This document shows positions 60,776-64,000 of a stretch of DNA of 64,000 nt, piece by piece; the first letter of the stretch is position 1; the number at the start of each line of letters is the position of its first letter. Below the pieces are notes generated by a model. The model saw only the letters and a program-made list of their open reading frames with translations, was not told where the DNA came from and did no database searches. The DNA lies in assembly GCA_963669415.2 (NCBI GenBank), contig CAXXPS010000003.1, positions 186,001 to 250,000 of the forward strand, in the 5' to 3' direction. Both the position numbers and the translations under genes were made by a program. Source of the stretch: JAWKWH01 sp963669415. GTDB lineage: Bacteria; Pseudomonadota; Alphaproteobacteria; Rhizobiales; Rhizobiaceae.

Positions 60776-62166
60776 TCGCGGCGAAATCTTTTGCAGGTCA
60801 GCGGGTCGCCCTGTTCGGTCTTGGCGGTTCCGGCATTGCGACCGCCAGATCGCTGATTTCCGGCGGTGCGCTGGTCGTGGGCTATGACGACAATCCGGCC
60901 AGTGTGGACGCGGCGGCGGCCGAGGGCATCGAAACCGGCGATTTGCGGGAAACGGATTGGTCAGAAATTTCTGCACTCGTGCTTTCGCCCGGCGTACCGC
61001 TCACGCATCCGAAACCGCATTGGACGGTGGATCTGGCTAACGCGGCCGGTGTTCCGATTATCGGTGATATCGAAATATTTTCGCGACAGCATGCGGGATC
61101 AAATGCTCCCTTCATTGCTATTACCGGCACGAACGGCAAATCAACGACGACTGCCCTGATCGCTCACATGTTTTCGCATGCCGGCCGCGACACCCAGATG
61201 GGTGGCAACATCGGAAAGGCGGTGTTGACGCTGCAGCCGCCTGTTGATGACCGGCATTACGTGGTGGAATGCTCGTCTTATCAAATTGACCTGGCGCCAT
61301 CGCTGGCGCCGGATATTGGCATTCTTCTCAACCTTTCGCCCGATCACCTCGACCGGCATGGCGACATGCAGCACTACGCTGCGATCAAGGAAAGGCTGGT
61401 CGAAAAGGCGGCGACGGCAATCGTCGGCGTTGACGACGACTGGTGCGAGGCGATCGCAGACCGGCTTGGAACGGATGGGCGAGAAGTGCTGCGCATATCC
61501 AAGGACCGCCAATTGCAAGACGGTTATTTTCTCAGCGGCGACAGGCTTGTTCACGCTGCAAATGGTGAGCAAACAGCCGTGGCCAGCATTGGCGGAATTG
61601 GCTCTCTTCGCGGCGCACACAACGCTCAAAACGCACTTGCGGCCACTGCAGCTTGCGTGATTTGTGGCATGAAACCGTCAGAAATTCAGGCAGCGCTAAC
61701 TTCGTTTCCCGGGCTGGTGCACCGCATGGAGCAGGTCGGTCAGATCGGCACGACGCTGTTCATCAACGATTCCAAAGCCACCAATGCTGAAGCCGCGGCC
61801 ACGGCGCTGGCCAGCTTTAGCAATATCCGTTGGATTGCCGGTGGGCTGCAGAAGGATGGTGGATTTGAGGCTTTGCGGCCCCATCTGGCGCATATTGAAA
61901 AGGCCTATTTGATCGGTGAAGCCGCACCAGGGCTGTCATCTTTTCTCGGTGAAACGGTTCGTTATGAGATTTCGGGCACGATGGAACAGGCTGTTAACCA
62001 TGCCGCGAGAGATTCTGCCCGTGATATAAGCGGCGAATCGGTGGTGTTGTTGTCACCGGCATGTGCAAGTTTTGATCAGTTCAGGAATTTCGAGGTGCGG
62101 GGAGAGGCTTTCAAAATGGCAGTGAGAGCGCTTGACGGTTTCGAGCCGTTCGGGAGCATCGGATAA
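60772..62166 (+). CDS. murD: UDP-N-acetylmuramoylalanine--D-glutamate ligase MurD
   Basis: The 464-residue ligase has VALFGLGGSGIATARSLI near 12-29, the P-loop ITGTNGKSTTTALI near 116-129, ECSSYQIDL near 161-169 and LNLSPDHLDRHG near 178-189. It adds D-glutamate to UDP-MurNAc-alanine. ATG 60772 overlaps the mraY stop; the frame is open upstream within mraY but without similarity. The stop overlaps the ftsW ATG. Confidence 0.95.
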   Translation: MIAAKSFAGQRVALFGLGGSGIATARSLISGGALVVGYDDNPASVDAAAAEGIETGDLRETDWSEISALVLSPGVPLTHPKPHWTVDLANAAGVPIIGDIEIFSRQHAGSNAPFIAITGTNGKSTTTALIAHMFSHAGRDTQMGGNIGKAVLTLQPPVDDRHYVVECSSYQIDLAPSLAPDIGILLNLSPDHLDRHGDMQHYAAIKERLVEKAATAIVGVDDDWCEAIADRLGTDGREVLRISKDRQLQDGYFLSGDRLVHAANGEQTAVASIGGIGSLRGAHNAQNALAATAACVICGMKPSEIQAALTSFPGLVHRMEQVGQIGTTLFINDSKATNAEAAATALASFSNIRWIAGGLQKDGGFEALRPHLAHIEKAYLIGEAAPGLSSFLGETVRYEISGTMEQAVNHAARDSARDISGESVVLLSPACASFDQFRNFEVRGEAFKMAVRALDGFEPFGSIG

Positions 62167-63317
62167 TGGTGAGCCGTGTCGACCGAAGCCCCGCTGCCAA
62201 TTGGTGGTGGACCGTCGATCGCTGGTTTTTGGCTGCCTTCCTGTGCCTCATGGGGCTCGGTGTGGTGCTGTCCTTTGCCGCAAGTCCTGCGGTCGCTGAG
62301 CGCATCGGTCTGGATAGCTATCACTTCGTCACGCGCCAGATCATATTCATGGTTCCGGCGATATTGTTGATGATCGGGGTGTCGTTTCTGCAAAGACGTC
62401 AGATCCGGCGCCTGGCGCTCGCGCTCCTGATCGGCTCAATCTTCGCCATGGTGGCGACCTTGTATGTTGGCTATGAGGTCAAGGGTTCGCGGCGATGGTT
62501 GTCGATCCTGGGATTCTCGCTGCAGCCGTCGGAATTCGTGAAACCGGCCTTTGTGGTCATGTGCGCCTGGCTTTTTGCCGAACACAGACGACAGCCGGAT
62601 ATTCCCGGCAATCTGTTTGCGATCATACTGTTGGGTCTGGTGACTGCGCTTTTGGTGGCGCAACCCGATTTTGGTCAAACCATTCTCATTGCCGGAACCT
62701 GGGGCGCCATGTTCTTCATTGCCGGTGTGTCATGGCTGTGGATTGCCATTCTTGGTTCGCTGGCAATCGCGGGTGGCGCGGTCGCCTATTCGCTTTTTCC
62801 GCACGTCTCTGGCCGTATTGACCGGTTCATCACAGGACAGGGTGACAATTATCAGGTTGAAATGGGCCGCGAGGCGATCATCAACGGCGGCTGGCTTGGC
62901 CGCGGGCCGGGTGAGGGAGCGATAAAGCGTGTGCTGCCCGACAGCCACACAGATTTTATCTATTCGGTCGCAGCAGAAGAGTTCGGGATCATCCTGTGCT
63001 TCATCATTCTGGCTCTGTTTGCGTTCGTGGTGTTGCGTGGGTTGAAGGTTGCGCTCAGGCGCGAGGATGATTTCGCCCGCTATGCGATTTCGGGACTGGT
63101 GGTGCTGTTCGGCTTCCAGGCCATCATCAATATGAGTGTTAATCTGGAACTGATGCCGGCAAAGGGAATGACCCTGCCATTTGTTTCCTACGGCGGCTCG
63201 TCTTTGTTGGCGATGGCGATATCCATGGGAATGGTGCTGGCGTTGACACGCAAGGAACCGGAGCGGCGCAATACTTCCATCCTGCCGGTCGTCTCAAGAC
63301 CCATTCACGCTGGTTAA
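62166..63317 (+). CDS. ftsW: Peptidoglycan glycosyltransferase FtsW
   Basis: The 383-residue membrane protein of the SEDS family has about ten helices and the conserved SLQPSEFVKPAFV near 119-131, AQPDFGQT near 165-172 and the periplasmic GRGPGEGAIKRVLPDSHTDF near 240-259 with the SEDS-core aspartate, then FVSYGGSSLLA near 339-349. It polymerises glycan strands with FtsI at the septum. It is the last gene before murG; stop codon and murG start are only 3 bp apart. Confidence 0.95.
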   Translation: MVSRVDRSPAANWWWTVDRWFLAAFLCLMGLGVVLSFAASPAVAERIGLDSYHFVTRQIIFMVPAILLMIGVSFLQRRQIRRLALALLIGSIFAMVATLYVGYEVKGSRRWLSILGFSLQPSEFVKPAFVVMCAWLFAEHRRQPDIPGNLFAIILLGLVTALLVAQPDFGQTILIAGTWGAMFFIAGVSWLWIAILGSLAIAGGAVAYSLFPHVSGRIDRFITGQGDNYQVEMGREAIINGGWLGRGPGEGAIKRVLPDSHTDFIYSVAAEEFGIILCFIILALFAFVVLRGLKVALRREDDFARYAISGLVVLFGFQAIINMSVNLELMPAKGMTLPFVSYGGSSLLAMAISMGMVLALTRKEPERRNTSILPVVSRPIHAG

Positions 63318-63320
63318 CCC

Positions 63321-64000
63321 ATGGGGAAAACGGTCCTTCTATCCGCTGGAGGAACGGGTGGACATTTGTTTCCGGCCCAAGCGCTGGCGCATGAGCTGGG
63401 ACGCCGGGGTTGGACGGTTTATCTGGCAACCGATGGCCGGGCGGAGCGATTTGCAGGGGAATTTCCGGCGCGGGAAACGTTCATCATTCCATCTGCAACA
63501 TTTGGTGGCAGAAATCCGGTCACACTTTTGAAGGCGCTTTGGACGATTTGGCGCGGAGTGCGCGAGACCGGGCGCGTGATCGGCCAGAAAAAACCGGATG
63601 CGGTGATCGGTTTTGGCGGTTATCCCACTTTGCCGCCGGTCTACGCGGCGAGCCGGCGAAAAGTACCGACCATAATCCACGAGCAGAATGCAGTGATGGG
63701 CCGGGCCAACAAGGCGCTTGCGGGATTGGTGAATGCCGTTGCCGGTGGTTTTTTGCCTGCAGACAGCGGTTCGCACGCCGACAAAACGGTTATCACCGGA
63801 AATCCGGTACGACCGGACGTGCTTGAGGCAGCAGGCCGACAATATGATTCAGCAAGACCCGGTAAACCCTTCAATTTGCTTGTATTTGGCGGCAGTCAGG
63901 GCGCGCGGTTCTTCAGTGAAGCCATTCCGGCTGCCGTCGAGCTGCTACCAGAAGAACTTCGTTCGCAGCTCAGTATCGTGCAGCAGGCCCGTGTCGAAGA
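63321..64000 (+). CDS. murG: UDP-GlcNAc:lipid I N-acetylglucosaminyltransferase MurG, 5' part
   Basis: The first 226 residues are present; the gene continues past the window end. The N-terminus VLLSAGGTGGHLFPAQALA (5-23) is the MurG membrane-proximal G-loop, IGFGGYPTLPPV near 94-105 and IHEQNAVMGRANKAL near 119-133 are further signatures, and VFGGSQGARFF near 187-197 is the second G-loop of the GT-B fold. It makes lipid II at the inner face of the membrane. Confidence 0.95.
   Translation, partial: MGKTVLLSAGGTGGHLFPAQALAHELGRRGWTVYLATDGRAERFAGEFPARETFIIPSATFGGRNPVTLLKALWTIWRGVRETGRVIGQKKPDAVIGFGGYPTLPPVYAASRRKVPTIIHEQNAVMGRANKALAGLVNAVAGGFLPADSGSHADKTVITGNPVRPDVLEAAGRQYDSARPGKPFNLLVFGGSQGARFFSEAIPAAVELLPEELRSQLSIVQQARVE

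Noticed and set aside
1..64000. CRISPR arrays, tRNA genes, prophage or insertion-sequence transposases
   Set aside because: No regularly spaced repeats, no recognisable cloverleaf, and no transposase, integrase or phage structural protein was found in either strand.

Overview
The window reads as a chromosomal segment of an alphaproteobacterium, most likely of the order Hyphomicrobiales (Rhizobiales). The reasons are the gene for RNase P RNA lying directly upstream of a division and cell-wall (dcw) cluster led by mraZ, the Anbu / alpha-E / transglutaminase / ATP-grasp gene set, frequent short intergenic palindromes of rhizobial style, and moderately GC-rich coding sequence with ATGA-type overlaps. 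I cannot name the genus. No tRNA, rRNA, CRISPR array, prophage or complete insertion sequence was recognised.

Layout. Positions 1-7,050 hold the end of a ketoacyl synthase III gene, a phospholipase D-like protein, a MOSC protein, a redoxin/AraC divergent pair, trmO with a small DUF2293 gene, and an ArsR-methyltransferase fusion overlapping metF. Positions 7,050-19,350 hold a 28-residue membrane protein, a YbdK-type ligase, a PLP decarboxylase, two EamA transporters, an internally duplicated outer-membrane protein, an SDR, a cytochrome c, a cation/proton antiporter and two muralytic enzymes. Positions 19,600-29,300 hold a serine hydrolase, an MFS transporter, a LysR regulator and a divergent MttB-like / TetR // cupin / FAD-oxidase locus around a 32-bp dyad, followed by PNPOx-like and VOC proteins. 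Positions 29,460-34,370 are the Anbu proteasome-like locus. Positions 34,500-51,800 hold a fused 5-oxoprolinase and its divergent regulator, an aldo/keto reductase with a GMC oxidoreductase, a DjlA-amidase pair, a lytic transglycosylase, a PhyH oxygenase with a LacI regulator, an aquaporin and CpdB. From 51,900 to the end come rnpB and the dcw cluster mraZ-rsmH-ftsL-ftsI-murE-murF-mraY-murD-ftsW-murG, with murG cut by the window edge.

The most unusual feature is a dispersed intergenic repeat of about 313 bp, present at 1,821-2,133 and 56,388-56,700. The two copies differ substantially, but many differences are compensatory: the terminal inverted repeats and at least two internal hairpins keep base pairing by changing both arms. 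This points to a mobile or regulatory structured element. The second copy sits inside the dcw operon between ftsI and murE, and its first three bases are the ftsI stop codon.

Regulatory sites that could be read directly are a 16-bp palindrome before the PLD gene, an 8-6-8 dyad before the ArsR-methyltransferase/metF operon, a bidirectional terminator after metF, the 32-bp dyad between the TetR and cupin genes, palindromes between the oxoprolinase and its winged-helix regulator, and four CCCA/CCCG boxes at exact 10-bp spacing before mraZ that match the TGGGN-type MraZ operator on the opposite strand.
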